Source: Catellatospora sp. KI3 (GTDB taxonomy: Bacteria; Actinomycetota; Actinomycetes; Mycobacteriales; Micromonosporaceae). From it: a stretch of DNA of 64,000 nucleotides. Shown piece by piece: positions 26,001-34,636 of this stretch; position 1 is the first letter of the stretch, and the number at the start of each line of letters is the position of its first letter. Under the pieces are notes generated by a model. The model searched no databases and had not been told where the DNA came from. It saw nothing but the letters and a program-made list of their open reading frames with translations. The DNA is taken from positions 62,001 through 126,000 of the forward strand of contig NZ_JASAMB010000018.1 of the NCBI RefSeq assembly GCF_029948125.1. Reading direction: 5' to 3'. The translations under genes and the position numbers were made by a program.

Positions 26001-26974
26001 TCCTCGTCGTGGCTGTACACCGGCAGCGTCAGCGCCACCTTGGTGTTGCCGTCGACGTCGGTGTAGCGGACCACGCCCTCGCGCGAGGTGTGCAGCACAC
26101 CCCGGTTCGGCAGCACGGTCAGGCCCATCGGCTCGCCCGTCTCGGCCGCACCCTTGGCCAGGGTGACCTGCGAGAAGTTGCTGCTGACGGTGGCGCCGCA
26201 GTCGGCGGCCACCGTCCCGGCCGCGGTCCGGATGCCGCCGAGCAGGTGGGTCCGGAAGTTGGCCTCGCTGTAGCTCTCGATGGTGTGGCCGCCGCCGGTG
26301 TACCAGGCACGGCCGCCGTCGTAGTTCTGGCACCACGCGATCGGGTGGTCGACGCCCATCGAGCCGCCCGGGTAGCTGGTCTCGTCGAGGGTCGCCAGCA
26401 CGTGCGCCTTGCCCCGCACGTTCGTCTGGTACGAGTACCACTCGTCGAACCGGTTCCACTTCTCCGGCAGGGAAGCCGTCGACGGGTGGACGTGGTCGGC
26501 CACCTTCACGGTGGCGTTGGCCGGGGCGGGGTGGTTGCTGAAGTACGCGCCGACCAGGTTGCCGTACCAGGCCCAGGTGTACTCGGTGTCGGAAGCGGCG
26601 TGCACGCCGACGTAGCCGCCACCGGCGCGGATGTAGCGCTCGAACGCCGCCTGCTGCGTGGCGTCGAGCACGTCACCGGTGGTGGACAGCCAGATCACGG
26701 CCTTGAAGCGGGCCAGGTTCGCGTCGTTGAACTGGGCCGCGTCCTCGGTCGCCTCGACCGCGAAGTTGTTGGCGGTGCCGAGCTGCTGGATCGCCGTGAT
26801 GCCGGCGGGGATGGAGTCGTGCCGGAAACCGGCGGTCTTGGAGAAGATCAGGACGGTGAAGTCGGGTGCCGCGCTGGCCGGAGTGGCCGAGTACGCGGAT
26901 CCCGCCACCACCAGCGCCGCGGTCGCGAGGACGCTCAGGAGTCGGCGCCATCCCGGGGGACGGTTGGTGCGCAT
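23039..26974 (-). CDS. Giant secreted ThuA - PQQ-type sugar dehydrogenase - PKD - CBM protein
   Basis: 1311 residues. Order: signal peptide (1-36); ThuA domain, a glutaminase-like fold (about 37-250, with GGGYVGVHAASDTEY); a six-bladed GSDH/SGL beta-propeller (about 265-710) related to soluble PQQ sugar dehydrogenases; a PKD domain (about 715-805); a beta-sandwich segment; a CBM6-like domain (about 915-1035, GYIENGDWISF); and two almost identical F5/8 type C (CBM32) domains (about 1053-1173 and 1185-1311). It probably oxidises or processes carbohydrate outside the cell while bound to polysaccharide. It is the last gene of the minus-strand sugar locus, 137 nt after the isomerase. Confidence 0.88.
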   Translation of the reverse strand: MRTNRPPGWRRLLSVLATAALVVAGSAYSATPASAAPDFTVLIFSKTAGFRHDSIPAGITAIQQLGTANNFAVEATEDAAQFNDANLARFKAVIWLSTTGDVLDATQQAAFERYIRAGGGYVGVHAASDTEYTWAWYGNLVGAYFSNHPAPANATVKVADHVHPSTASLPEKWNRFDEWYSYQTNVRGKAHVLATLDETSYPGGSMGVDHPIAWCQNYDGGRAWYTGGGHTIESYSEANFRTHLLGGIRTAAGTVAADCGATVSSNFSQVTLAKGAAETGEPMGLTVLPNRGVLHTSREGVVRYTDVDGNTKVALTLPVYSHDEEGMQSIKADPGFAANRWVYIYYAPPLSTPAGDAPSTGTAADFAPWNGVNRLARFTVRADNTIDPASQVTVLDVPTSRGMCCHVGGDIDFDAAGNLYLSTGDDSNPFDSAGFSPLDERPDRNPAYDAQRTAANSNDLRGKVLRIKPSAAGGYTIPSGNMFAPGTAKTRPEIYAMGFRNPFRMSVDKGTGVVYLGDYGPDAGTADPNRGPAAQVEISRITAPGFYGWPYCSSFGDAYGEWVFPNGPSLGKYNCAGGPTNNSPNNTGITTLPALTPAWVPYNGGSPADMGGGGMAPMGGPVYRYDPNNTSPVAFPAYYNGTYFHGEFGGRWIKNFVVGADGKYLKINPFPWTGTQIMDMEFGPDGALYVLDYGTGWFGGDANSAVYRIEYARQGRPPVAVVTPSRTSGGAPLTVAFSSAGTYDPDGNPFTYAWDFDTNGTVDSTAANPSFTYSTVGQRTATLTVKDSTGKTGNASVIITVGNNAPTVTLTLPANGQVFSFGDTVNYQVTVVDPEDGTIDCARVKVSYVLGHDTHGHPITSKNGCTGSIQTTKDGEHDTAANIFGVFDAEYTDNGANGQPALTTHATSVTQPRTRQAEHFGASQGVQPSAGAGANGGAAVGYIENGDWISFTPYNLTGVTTVSARVASAGVGGTIEFRTGSATGPLAGTIAVAPTGGWANWVTATGTITPSTTSGPLYLVFKGAAGSLFDIDEFTFGPGGTQPPDPGGDLARNRPAFASSTENAGTPASAAVDGSGTTRWASAFGDPQWIYVDLGSTKTINQVKLTWEAAYGSAYQVQTSNDATTWTTIRSVTGGDGGTDDLTGLTGSGRYVRVYGTTRATAYGYSLWSFEVYGGGTTPPTSTNVALNKPVTASTTENAGTPASAVVDGATTGARWSSAFSDPQWIRVDLGSVMPISRVRLFWEAAYGSAYQVQTSTDGTTWTTIRSVTGGDGGTDDLTGLTGSGRYVRVNGTTRATAWGYSLFEFEVYSP

Positions 26975-27111
26975 GGACAGAAGTCCTTCCGGTGAGGGGC
27001 AGGGGCGTGCGCCAGTGCACGTCCCATGTCACAGCCCCCGCCGCGGGTGCGGCGGGGGTGTTGCCCACGCGCTCACCGGCGCGCGTGAGTGTCGGTGGTG
27101 CCCGCCGCGTC

Positions 27112-28116
27112 TCAGTCGGAGCTGAAAGCCGCGTCGAAGGAGGCGGTGGGCGGATCGAAGAGCAGGTTGCGTACGAAGCCGAGCGCCTGCGGCGCCCCGA
27201 CGAGCCGGTCCATGCCGGCGTCCTCCCATTCGATCGAGATGGGGCCGTCGTAGCCGATGGCGTTCAGCGCGCGGAAGCAGTCCTCCCACGGCACGTCGCC
27301 GTGGCCGGTGGAGACGAAGTCCCAGCCCCGGCGCAGGTCGGCCCAGGGCAGGTGCGAGGACAGGATGCCGCGGCGGCCGTCGCCCATGCGCACCTTGGTG
27401 TCCTTGCAGTCCACGTGGTAGATCCGGTCCGCGAAGTCGAGGATGAACCCGACCGGGTCGCAGCCCTGCCACACCATGTGCGAGGGGTCCCAGTTCAGCC
27501 CGAACGCGGGACGGTGGCCGATGGCCTCCAGGGTGCGCCTGGTGGTGTGGTAGTCGTACGCGATCTCGCTGGGGTGCACCTCGTGCGCGAAGCGCACGCC
27601 GACGGAGTCGTACACGTCGAGGATGGGGTTCCAGCGGTCGGCGAACTCCGCGTAGCCCGCGTCCACCATGGACGCCGGGACCGGCGGGAACATCGCCACG
27701 TAGTGCCAGATCGGGGAACCGGTGAAGCCCACCACCGTGTTCACGCCGAGCTTGGCCGCGGCCCGGGCCGTGTCGGCCATCTCCTGGGCGGCGCGCTGCC
27801 GGACGCCCTCCGGCGAGCCGTCGCCCCAGATCCGAGCGGGCAGGATGCCCTTGTGCCGCTCGTCGATCGGGTTGTCGCAGACCGCCTGGCCCGCGAGGTG
27901 GTTGGAGATCGCGTAGACGCTCAGGCCGTACTTGTCGAGCTGGTCGCGCTTGCGCTGGACGTAGGTCTCGTCGGACAGCGCCTTGTCGACCTCGAAGTGG
28001 TCGCCCCAGCAGGCGATCTCCAGCCCGTCGTAGCCCCACTCCGACGCCAGCCGGCACACCTCCTCGAACGGCAGATCGGCCCACTGGCCGGTGAACAGGG
28101 TGATGGGTCGTGGCAT
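27112..28116 (-). CDS. Sugar phosphate isomerase/epimerase-like TIM barrel
   Basis: 334 residues of the xylose isomerase-like/AP endonuclease 2 fold. Metal-site motifs include [29 protein letters not shown] and [11 protein letters not shown]. It is likely to isomerise or epimerise a sugar or keto-sugar in the cytosol; relatives occur with Gfo/Idh dehydrogenases and ThuA proteins in 3-keto-sugar and inositol catabolism. CGGAG precedes ATG 28116. A hairpin lies between it and the dehydrogenase gene upstream in the same direction. Confidence 0.85.
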   Translation of the reverse strand: MPRPITLFTGQWADLPFEEVCRLASEWGYDGLEIACWGDHFEVDKALSDETYVQRKRDQLDKYGLSVYAISNHLAGQAVCDNPIDERHKGILPARIWGDGSPEGVRQRAAQEMADTARAAAKLGVNTVVGFTGSPIWHYVAMFPPVPASMVDAGYAEFADRWNPILDVYDSVGVRFAHEVHPSEIAYDYHTTRRTLEAIGHRPAFGLNWDPSHMVWQGCDPVGFILDFADRIYHVDCKDTKVRMGDGRRGILSSHLPWADLRRGWDFVSTGHGDVPWEDCFRALNAIGYDGPISIEWEDAGMDRLVGAPQALGFVRNLLFDPPTASFDAAFSSD

Positions 28117-28181
28117 CGGTCGTGCTCCGTTTCCCGGGACGAAGGGTGGTGCGATGACGTGCTACGTAGTGGGTGACGGGA

Positions 28182-28206
28182 CCCGGCCGGTCGGCGTCCG
28201 GCCGGG
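28182..28206 (-). terminator. Intra-operon hairpin between dehydrogenase and isomerase genes
   Basis: Perfect 9-bp stem (CCCGGCCGG at 28182-28190 with 28198-28206) and a 7-nt loop in a 101-nt gap on the minus strand. It may end part of the transcripts or protect the upstream message. Confidence 0.45.
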
Positions 28207-28217
28207 CCCCGCCACGT

Positions 28218-29408
28218 CTATCCGGTGACGTGCTCCACCGGGGTCCAGGAGGAGCCCGTGTCGGCGGAGCGCTGCACCGCGTCGAGGACCAGCTGCACGC
28301 CCAGCGCGTCGGTGAACGACGGGGCCGGGTCGGTGCCGTCGGCGATCGCCTGGACGAAGTCGCGCATCTGGTGGGTGAAGGAGTGCTCGTACCCGATGAT
28401 GTGGCCGGGCGGCCACCAGGCCGCCAGGTACGGGTGCTCCGGCTCGGTGACCAGGATCTTCGTGAAGCCCTGCTCGGCCGAGGGCCGGTCGTTGTCGTAG
28501 AACTCCAGCTCGTTGAGGCGCTCGAGGTCGAACACCAGCGACCCCCGCGAGCCGTTGATCTCGACCCGCAGCGCGTTCTTGCGCCCCGTCGCGAACCGGC
28601 TCGCCTCGTACGTCGCGATGGCCCCGCCGGACAGCCGCGCGGTGAAGACCGCGGCGTCGTCGACGGTGACCTTCCCGAGCGCACCGCCGCCGGTGGAGGC
28701 AGCCAGCCCGCTGGCCTCCCCCGGCAGCGGCCGCTCGGTGATGAAGGTCTCGGTCACCGCGCTGACGCCGGCGATCAACTGACCCGTGACGTACTGGGTG
28801 AGGTCGATGATGTGCGCGCCGATGTCACCCAGCGCACCCGACCCGGCCCGCTCCCGCTGCAACCGCCAGACCAGCGGGAACTCCGGATCGATGATCCAGT
28901 CCTGCAGGTAGGCGGCGCGGACGTGGCGGATGGTGCCGAGCCGTCCCGCCTCGATCATCTGCCGCATCAACGTGACCGCCGGAACCCGGCGGTAGTTGAA
29001 CCCGCAGATGGTGCGTACGCCCAGCGCCCGCGCCGCGTCCGCGGCCGCGACCATCGCCTTCGCCTCGGCCACCGTGTTGGCGAGGGGTTTCTCGCACAGC
29101 ACGTGCTTGCCGGCGGCGAGGGCGGCGATCGCGATCTCGGCATGGCTGTCGCCCGGGGTGCAGACGTCGATCACGTCGATGTCGTCCCGCGCGATCAGCT
29201 CGCGCCAGTCCGTGACGTGGTCGTCCCAGCCCAGGCGGGCGGCGGCTGCAGCGACCTTCTCCTGGTCGCGGCCGGCCACCGCCGCCATCCGGACCCGCAG
29301 CGGCAGGTCGAAGACGCGATTCACGGTACGCCACGCCTGGGAGTGCGCGGCGCCCATGAAGGCGTAGCCGACCATGCCGATCCGCAGTTCTCTGTCTGAA
29401 GTGGACAC
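28218..29408 (-). CDS. Gfo/Idh/MocA family NAD(P)-dependent dehydrogenase
   Basis: 396 residues. The N-terminal Rossmann fold (IGMVGYAFMGAAHSQAW) and the hallmark CEKPLAN at about residue 108 identify the family, with the catalytic region DIGAHIIDLTQYV near residue 195. It oxidises or reduces a sugar or cyclitol carbon with NAD(P). The GTG start at 29408 has AAGGAG upstream and lies 39 nt after the binding-protein gene, so it is in the transport operon and probably acts on the imported substrate. Confidence 0.9.
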   Translation of the reverse strand: MSTSDRELRIGMVGYAFMGAAHSQAWRTVNRVFDLPLRVRMAAVAGRDQEKVAAAAARLGWDDHVTDWRELIARDDIDVIDVCTPGDSHAEIAIAALAAGKHVLCEKPLANTVAEAKAMVAAADAARALGVRTICGFNYRRVPAVTLMRQMIEAGRLGTIRHVRAAYLQDWIIDPEFPLVWRLQRERAGSGALGDIGAHIIDLTQYVTGQLIAGVSAVTETFITERPLPGEASGLAASTGGGALGKVTVDDAAVFTARLSGGAIATYEASRFATGRKNALRVEINGSRGSLVFDLERLNELEFYDNDRPSAEQGFTKILVTEPEHPYLAAWWPPGHIIGYEHSFTHQMRDFVQAIADGTDPAPSFTDALGVQLVLDAVQRSADTGSSWTPVEHVTG

Positions 29409-29447
29409 GGGGTGGGGCTCCTTCTTGGATCAGTGACCAGGCTGCGA

Positions 29448-30503
29448 TCAGAAGCCGAGCTTGAGGTACGAGCTCGCGTTCTCCTTGGTGATCGTCTCCG
29501 AGGCGAGGATGATCTCCTTCGGCACCGCGAGCTCGACCAGGTCGGCCATGCCGCGGCCCTGGCCCAGCAGGCGGGCCAGCGAGATCGCCGACGACGCCAT
29601 GGACGGGCTGTAGGTGACCGTCGCCTTCAGCACGGTCTTGTCGGCGGCGATGTCCTCGATCGCCTTCTTGGAGCCGGCGCCGCCGACCATGAAGAATTCG
29701 CTGCGGCTGGCCGCGGTGATCGCGGCGAGCACGCCGATGCCCTGGTCGTCGTCGTGGTTCCAGATCGCGTCGATCTTCGGCAGCGCCTGGAGCATGTTCG
29801 CCGCCTCCTTCTGACCGGAGTCGGCGGTGAACCGGGCCGCGCGCCGGTTCGCGACGGTGAAGCCGTACGTCTTCAGCGCCGCCGCGAAGCCCTGGCTGCG
29901 CTCCTGGGTCAGCTCCAGCTCGTCCATGCCGGCGATCTCGCCGATGACCGGGCTGGCCACGCCCTTGGCCTTGAGCGTCTTGCCGATGTAGTGGCCGGCG
30001 GCCACGCCCATGCCGTAGTTGTCGCCCTTGATCTGCAGGCGGTAGGCCAGCGCGTCCGGGAAGGCGCGGTCCAGGTTGACGACCGGGATGCCCGCCTCCA
30101 TGGCCTTGAGGCCGAAGGCGTTGAGCTCCTTGCCGTCGTGCGGCAGCAGCACGATCACGTCGGGCTTCTCGGCGATCAGGGTGTCGAGCGCGGCACGCTG
30201 GGCGGCCGCGTCCTTGCCTGCCTCGACCTGCTTGAACGTCACGTCCGAGTACGCCGCGGCCTGCGCCTTGGCGTTGTTGGTGATCGCGGCGATCCAGCCG
30301 TGGTCGGCGGCCGGGGCGGAGAAGCCGATGGTCACGGCCTTGCCCGCGGCGGCGTTGGGGTTGGTGTTGTCGGCGCCCTTGGTCTGCGCCACGGCGGGCG
30401 GCGCCTCGTTGCTGGTGCAGGCGGCGAGGAGGGCACCGGCGCCGACCGCGCCCGCGCCGAGGAACAGGCGACGGCGGGACACGTCGGGGTTCTGCTTGGT
30501 CAT
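29448..30503 (-). CDS. Sugar ABC transporter substrate-binding lipoprotein (RbsB-like), Tat signal
   Basis: 351 residues. SRRRLFLGAGAVGAG is a twin-arginine signal and LLAAC places the lipid on Cys29. The mature part is a type I periplasmic binding protein (VTIGFSAPAADHGWIAAI, DVIVLLPHDG). It captures a monosaccharide or cyclitol for the adjacent ATPase and permease. AGGAGG lies just before ATG 30503. It is separated from the permease gene by 95 nt that include a small hairpin, as expected for a highly translated binding protein. Confidence 0.92.
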   Translation of the reverse strand: MTKQNPDVSRRRLFLGAGAVGAGALLAACTSNEAPPAVAQTKGADNTNPNAAAGKAVTIGFSAPAADHGWIAAITNNAKAQAAAYSDVTFKQVEAGKDAAAQRAALDTLIAEKPDVIVLLPHDGKELNAFGLKAMEAGIPVVNLDRAFPDALAYRLQIKGDNYGMGVAAGHYIGKTLKAKGVASPVIGEIAGMDELELTQERSQGFAAALKTYGFTVANRRAARFTADSGQKEAANMLQALPKIDAIWNHDDDQGIGVLAAITAASRSEFFMVGGAGSKKAIEDIAADKTVLKATVTYSPSMASSAISLARLLGQGRGMADLVELAVPKEIILASETITKENASSYLKLGF

Positions 30504-30598
30504 TTACGACCTCCTGGTCGTCACGAGGGTGTGTTCGGTCAAGCGGCTGTCGCACGCGACAGTCGCCCCAGGTGGAGCAGGGTGAGCGGGTTTCGGTC

Positions 30599-31639
30599 CT
30601 ATGGAGCGGGTGTTGCCGCGGCCGCCTCGGGCGGTGCGCCCGCACGGGTCAATCCGTGCCTGCGGGCGAACTTGGTGACGGAGTCGAACCGCAACTGCTG
30701 GACCAGGACGGCGGTCACGATGATCGCGCCCTTGACCATGTTCTGGACCTCGGTGGGCAGGTTCGCGATGGCGAACAGGTTGGTGATCGTGGAGAACACG
30801 ATCACGCCGAGCAGCGAGCCGACGATCGTGCCGCGCCCGCCGGAGAGCAGGGTGCCGCCGATGATCGCCGCGGCGATCGCGTCGAGTTCGTACAGGTCGG
30901 CCGCTGCGGCCTGGGCCGAGGTGGCGAGGGAGGTGAGCATGATGGCGGCGATGCCGGCGCACAGGCCCGACAGCGCGTACAGGGCCAGGGTGTGTCCGCG
31001 GACGTTGATGCCCGCCAGGCGGGCCGCCTCCGGGTTGCCGCCGACGGCGATGGTGCGCCGCCCGAAGGTGGTGCGGTTGAGCAGCACCCAGCCCAGGGCC
31101 GCCACCACCAGCAGCATGATGACCAGCATCGGGATGCCGAGGATGCGCGTGGTGGCGATGCTGTTGATGAACGCGTCGTTGGAGATCTGCGTCTGCTTGC
31201 CGGAGATCTGGGCGGCCAGACCGCGGGCGGCGACCAGCATGGCCAGGGTGGCGATGAAGGGCACCAGCTTGCCGTACGCCACGAGCAGGCCGTTGACCGC
31301 GCCCGCGCCGATCCCGACGGCCAGCGCCGTGAAGATCATGCCGACGGTGCCGTAGCTCTGCGTGGCGTAGGTGGTGGCCCACACGCCGCACAGCGCGATC
31401 AGCGCGCCGACGGACAGGTCGATGCCGCCCCCGATGATCACGAACGTCATGCCGATGGCCACCACGCCGACGGCTGCGGCCTGCGTCATGATCACAAGTA
31501 CGTTGTTGGTGACCCACTTGGGGTCGCCGTACAGCTCGGGCCGGATGAACGCGCCGATGGCGAACAGCGCCAGCAGCACCCCGACCAGCCCGAGGTTGCG
31601 CCGCAGCGGCTCCCGGGCCTCATCTCTCCACCAGCTCAC
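30599..31639 (-). CDS. Sugar ABC transporter permease (RbsC-like)
   Basis: 346 residues with about 8-10 membrane segments and the BPD_transp_2 signature (GMTFVIIGGGIDLSVGALIAL; GGNPEAARLAGINV; IIGGTLLSGGRG). It forms the inner-membrane channel of the ribose-type importer. The GTG start overlaps the TGA of the ATPase gene (GTGA), so the two are translationally coupled. Confidence 0.93.
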   Translation of the reverse strand: MSWWRDEAREPLRRNLGLVGVLLALFAIGAFIRPELYGDPKWVTNNVLVIMTQAAAVGVVAIGMTFVIIGGGIDLSVGALIALCGVWATTYATQSYGTVGMIFTALAVGIGAGAVNGLLVAYGKLVPFIATLAMLVAARGLAAQISGKQTQISNDAFINSIATTRILGIPMLVIMLLVVAALGWVLLNRTTFGRRTIAVGGNPEAARLAGINVRGHTLALYALSGLCAGIAAIMLTSLATSAQAAAADLYELDAIAAAIIGGTLLSGGRGTIVGSLLGVIVFSTITNLFAIANLPTEVQNMVKGAIIVTAVLVQQLRFDSVTKFARRHGLTRAGAPPEAAAATPAP

Positions 31640-33276
31640 GCCTGCTCCTCAGTACGTTCGTCAGTGGCGGTGAGCGAGCCCGCCATCACGAGATCGAGAA
31701 CGTCCTCCTCGGCCAGGCCCTCGGCGGGGGCCGTGTGCACTACCCGGCCCTCCCGCATCACGAGCACCCGGTCCGACAACCCGAGCACCTCGGGCACCTC
31801 ACTGGAGACCAGCAGCACGCCGACGCCCTGGTCGGCCAGGCCGCGGATCACCTGGTACAGCTCCGCCCGGGCGCCCACGTCGACGCCCCGGGTCGGCTCG
31901 TCCAGCAGCAGCAGCCGGGTGCCGCCGAGCAGCCAGCGCCCGACCACCACCTTCTGCTGGTTGCCGCCGGACAGGGTGCGCACGGCCCGCCGCACGTCGC
32001 GCGGGCGCAGCTCCAGCAGGTCGGCGATCTTCATCGCCTCGGCCTGCTCGCGCCCGGCGTCGGTGAACCCGGCCGTGGCGAACCCGCTGAACGTGGTCAG
32101 CGTCATGTTGCGGTAGATCGGCTCGCCCAGCAGCAGCGCCTGGCTCTTGCGCTCCTCGGGCGCCATGCCGAGCCCGGCCCGCACCGCCGCGGCGACATTG
32201 CCCGGCGGCAGCGGGCGGCCGCCCACGGCCACCGTCCCGGCATCGGGCGTACGCGCCCCGAACACCGTCTCCAGCAGCTCCGACCGGCCCGAGCCGACCA
32301 GCCCGGCGATGCCCACGATCTCCCCGGCGCGCACGTCCAGGTCGACGTCGGCGAACTCGCCGGTGCGCCCCAGCCCGCGCACCGTAAGCAGAGGAACGTG
32401 GGGAGTCCCTTGGCCCGCCGCTTGAGCGGCGGCGGGCCGGGACGAGCCATGTTCCTTCTCGCCCGGCTCCTGCTGGGCCCGGGGCGGGAAGACGTACTCG
32501 ATGGAGCGGCCGGTCATCCGGCTGACCAGGTCACGGGTCGGGGTGGTCCGCGCGGGCAGGTTCACCGCGGAGGTGCGCCCGTCCTTGAGCACGGTGACCC
32601 GGTCGCCGATCTCGCGGATCTCCTCCAGCCGGTGCGAGATGTAGACCACCGCGATGCCCTGCGCGGTCAGCTCCCGGATGATCCGGAACAGGTTGCCGAC
32701 CTCGTCATGGGCCAGCACCGCGCTGGGCTCGTCCATGATGATCAGCTTGGCCTCGTGCGACAGCGCGCGGGCCATGCTGACGATCTGCTTGCCCGCCGCG
32801 GGCAGCGAGCGGACCAGCCGCCGCGCCGGGATCTCGCCGTGCCCGAGCCGCCCCAGCAGCTCGCGGGTCTGCCGCGCGGCCGTCCCCTTCTGCACGAACC
32901 CGAGACTGCGCGGCTCGTGTCCGAGGTAGACGTTCTCGGCGACGCTCAGGTAGTCGACGAGGTCGAGCTCCTGGTAGATGGTGGCGATCCCGGCCTTCAT
33001 CGCGGCCTGCGGCGAACCGAACGACACCTGCTCGCCCAGCCACTCGACCCGGCCCTCGTCGGGGCGGTGCACCCCGGCCAGCACCTTGATCAGCGTGGAC
33101 TTGCCCGCGCCGTTCTGACCCAGCAGGCAGTGCACCTCACCGGCGCGCACCTCCAGCTCGACGCCGTCGAGCGCGCGTACGCCAGGGAAGGTCTTGACCA
33201 CTCCCGACAACCGCAGCACGACCTCACCGGCCTCCTGCGCACCCGACGCCGGGGCGTCCATCAGCAACTCGCTCAT
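31636..33276 (-). CDS. Sugar ABC transporter double ATPase (RbsA/MglA-like) with inserted linker
   Basis: 546 residues from ATG 33276 (GAGGAG upstream). Two ABC domains: the first with Walker A GQNGAGKS (53-60) and Walker B LIIMDEPSA, the second with the degenerate GLVGSGRSE loop and LSGGNQQKV typical of RbsA. The linker between them carries about residues 274-294 (from KEHGSSRPAAAQ to GTPHV), encoded by an imperfect 63-bp palindrome. Relatives would run straight from a PGE-like sequence into LLTVRGL. It energises import of a sugar through the RbsC-type permease. Confidence 0.93.
   Translation of the reverse strand: MSELLMDAPASGAQEAGEVVLRLSGVVKTFPGVRALDGVELEVRAGEVHCLLGQNGAGKSTLIKVLAGVHRPDEGRVEWLGEQVSFGSPQAAMKAGIATIYQELDLVDYLSVAENVYLGHEPRSLGFVQKGTAARQTRELLGRLGHGEIPARRLVRSLPAAGKQIVSMARALSHEAKLIIMDEPSAVLAHDEVGNLFRIIRELTAQGIAVVYISHRLEEIREIGDRVTVLKDGRTSAVNLPARTTPTRDLVSRMTGRSIEYVFPPRAQQEPGEKEHGSSRPAAAQAAGQGTPHVPLLTVRGLGRTGEFADVDLDVRAGEIVGIAGLVGSGRSELLETVFGARTPDAGTVAVGGRPLPPGNVAAAVRAGLGMAPEERKSQALLLGEPIYRNMTLTTFSGFATAGFTDAGREQAEAMKIADLLELRPRDVRRAVRTLSGGNQQKVVVGRWLLGGTRLLLLDEPTRGVDVGARAELYQVIRGLADQGVGVLLVSSEVPEVLGLSDRVLVMREGRVVHTAPAEGLAEEDVLDLVMAGSLTATDERTEEQA
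32393..32455. repeat. 63-bp palindromic insertion in the ATPase linker
   Basis: Outer arms GGAACGTGG (32393-32401) and CCATGTTCC (32447-32455) pair with one mismatch. An inner stem GGCCCGCCGC (32412-32421) pairs perfectly with 32429-32438. Length is exactly 21 codons and the reading frame is kept. It is unrelated in sequence to family A. Confidence 0.75.
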
Positions 33277-33319
33277 GCCCGCTCCTCGCTTCGCCGCCAC
33301 GCGGCCACGCTCCGGATGT

Positions 33320-34510
33320 TCATGACGCCTGCTCGAAGGCGATCTCGCTGGCCAGCACCGCCGCACCGGCGACACCGGCGCGCGGGCCCAGCTCCGACAG
33401 CACCAGCGGCAGGTTCCCGGTGGCCAGCGGCAGCGAGCGCCGGTACACCACGCTGCGGATCTCCGCGAGCATGATGTGCCCGAGCTGCGCCAGGCCGCCA
33501 CCGATGACGATCATCGACGGGTTGACGAAGCTGACCAGCCCGGCCAGCACCGTGCCGACCCGGCGCCCGCCGTCGCGGATCAGCTGCACGCAGGTGACGT
33601 CGCCCTCGATCGCACCCACCGCGACGTCCGTCGCGGTGACCACACCGTGCTGGGCCAGCCGCTCGGCCAGTGCCGGCGAGGCGCCCGAGCGGGCCGCCGC
33701 AGTGGCCTCGCGGGCCAGCGCGGCACCGCTGAACACGGCCTCCAGGCAACCGATGTTGCCGCAGGTGCAGACCGGGCCGTTCGCGTCCACCTGGATGTGG
33801 CCGATGTCGCCCGCGCACCCGTCGGTGCCCCGGTAGACCTCACCGGACAGGAAGATGCCGCAGCCGATGCCGGTGCCGATCTTCAGGAACAGGTAGTTGT
33901 CGACGGAGTGGGCCACGCCGCCGTGCCGCTCCCCCACCGCCATGATGTTCACGTCGTTGTCGACCACCGCCGGGCACCCGTGCTCCCGCGTCAGCAGCTC
34001 GCGCACGGGATACCGGTCCCAGCCGGGCATTATCGGCGGTGATACGGGCACCCCGTCCCGGAAGCTCACCGGACCGGGCACCCCGATGCCGATGCCGTCC
34101 AGGTGCGTGAACGCACCCTCCACCTTGGCCTTGGCCAGCAGCTCGTTGACCCGCTGCAGGATCACCTTCGGACCGCTGCGGATGTCGGCGACCTCGCTGT
34201 AGTGCGCCACCGGCTCCAGCCGCCCGTTGGTCACCTCGACGTCGATCGAGGTGGCGCCCAGGTCGACCCCGGCGAAGCGCATGCCCGGGTTCAGCTCGAC
34301 CAGGGTCGAGCGGCGCCCGCCGCGCGACTCGGCCGGACCGGCCTCGGCGACCTGGCCGCCGGTGACGAGCCGGTCCAGTTCGGCCAGCAGGCGCGGCCGC
34401 GGGATGTCGAGCCGGTCGGCCAGCTCCGCGCGCGAGAGCGCGCCCTCGTCGCGCAGCAGCCGCAGCACGCGCACGTGCAGCGGATCCCAGAGCGCTCGGG
34501 CGAGGCTCAT
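33320..34510 (-). CDS. ROK-family transcriptional repressor
   Basis: 396 residues from ATG 34510 (AAAGGTGG just upstream). An N-terminal winged helix (about 10-60, LSRAELADRLDIPRPRLLAELDRL) is followed by a ROK sugar-kinase-like domain with GVDLGATSIDVEV, GIGVPGPV, and the zinc-binding CTCGNIGCLE. Such XylR/NagC-type proteins sense a sugar. It lies 43 nt before the ATPase gene in the same direction, and so probably controls the transporter and catabolic genes downstream together with its own promoter. Confidence 0.9.
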   Translation of the reverse strand: MSLARALWDPLHVRVLRLLRDEGALSRAELADRLDIPRPRLLAELDRLVTGGQVAEAGPAESRGGRRSTLVELNPGMRFAGVDLGATSIDVEVTNGRLEPVAHYSEVADIRSGPKVILQRVNELLAKAKVEGAFTHLDGIGIGVPGPVSFRDGVPVSPPIMPGWDRYPVRELLTREHGCPAVVDNDVNIMAVGERHGGVAHSVDNYLFLKIGTGIGCGIFLSGEVYRGTDGCAGDIGHIQVDANGPVCTCGNIGCLEAVFSGAALAREATAAARSGASPALAERLAQHGVVTATDVAVGAIEGDVTCVQLIRDGGRRVGTVLAGLVSFVNPSMIVIGGGLAQLGHIMLAEIRSVVYRRSLPLATGNLPLVLSELGPRAGVAGAAVLASEIAFEQAS

Positions 34511-34610
34511 CCGGCCACCTTTCACCTGTTCGGACGACAGCGAATGTGTTGTGTCGCACAGGTTACGAGCTTTCGCCGATCCCGTCCATAGCTTCTAGCG
34601 GATTCTTCGT

Positions 34611-34636
34611 AACTTTTGTTTGATCATTCAGAAGTT
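34611..34636. promoter_or_regulatory. Candidate operator upstream of the ROK gene
   Basis: AT-rich imperfect palindrome (AACTTTTG ... CAGAAGTT with one mismatch, 10-nt centre), 101 nt before the ROK start codon, in the only AT-rich stretch of the region. ROK repressors bind such AT-rich inverted repeats; assignment is by position and symmetry only. Confidence 0.4.

Noticed and set aside
24218-26995. 925-codon plus-strand open frame opposite the megaprotein
   Set aside because: It is the antisense shadow of a clearly coding gene with recognisable domains; its translation is low-complexity Arg/Val/Gly without motifs.
23039-34510. A genomic island or prophage in the sugar locus
   Set aside because: Base and codon use match the surroundings, and there is no integrase, transposase or tRNA attachment site.
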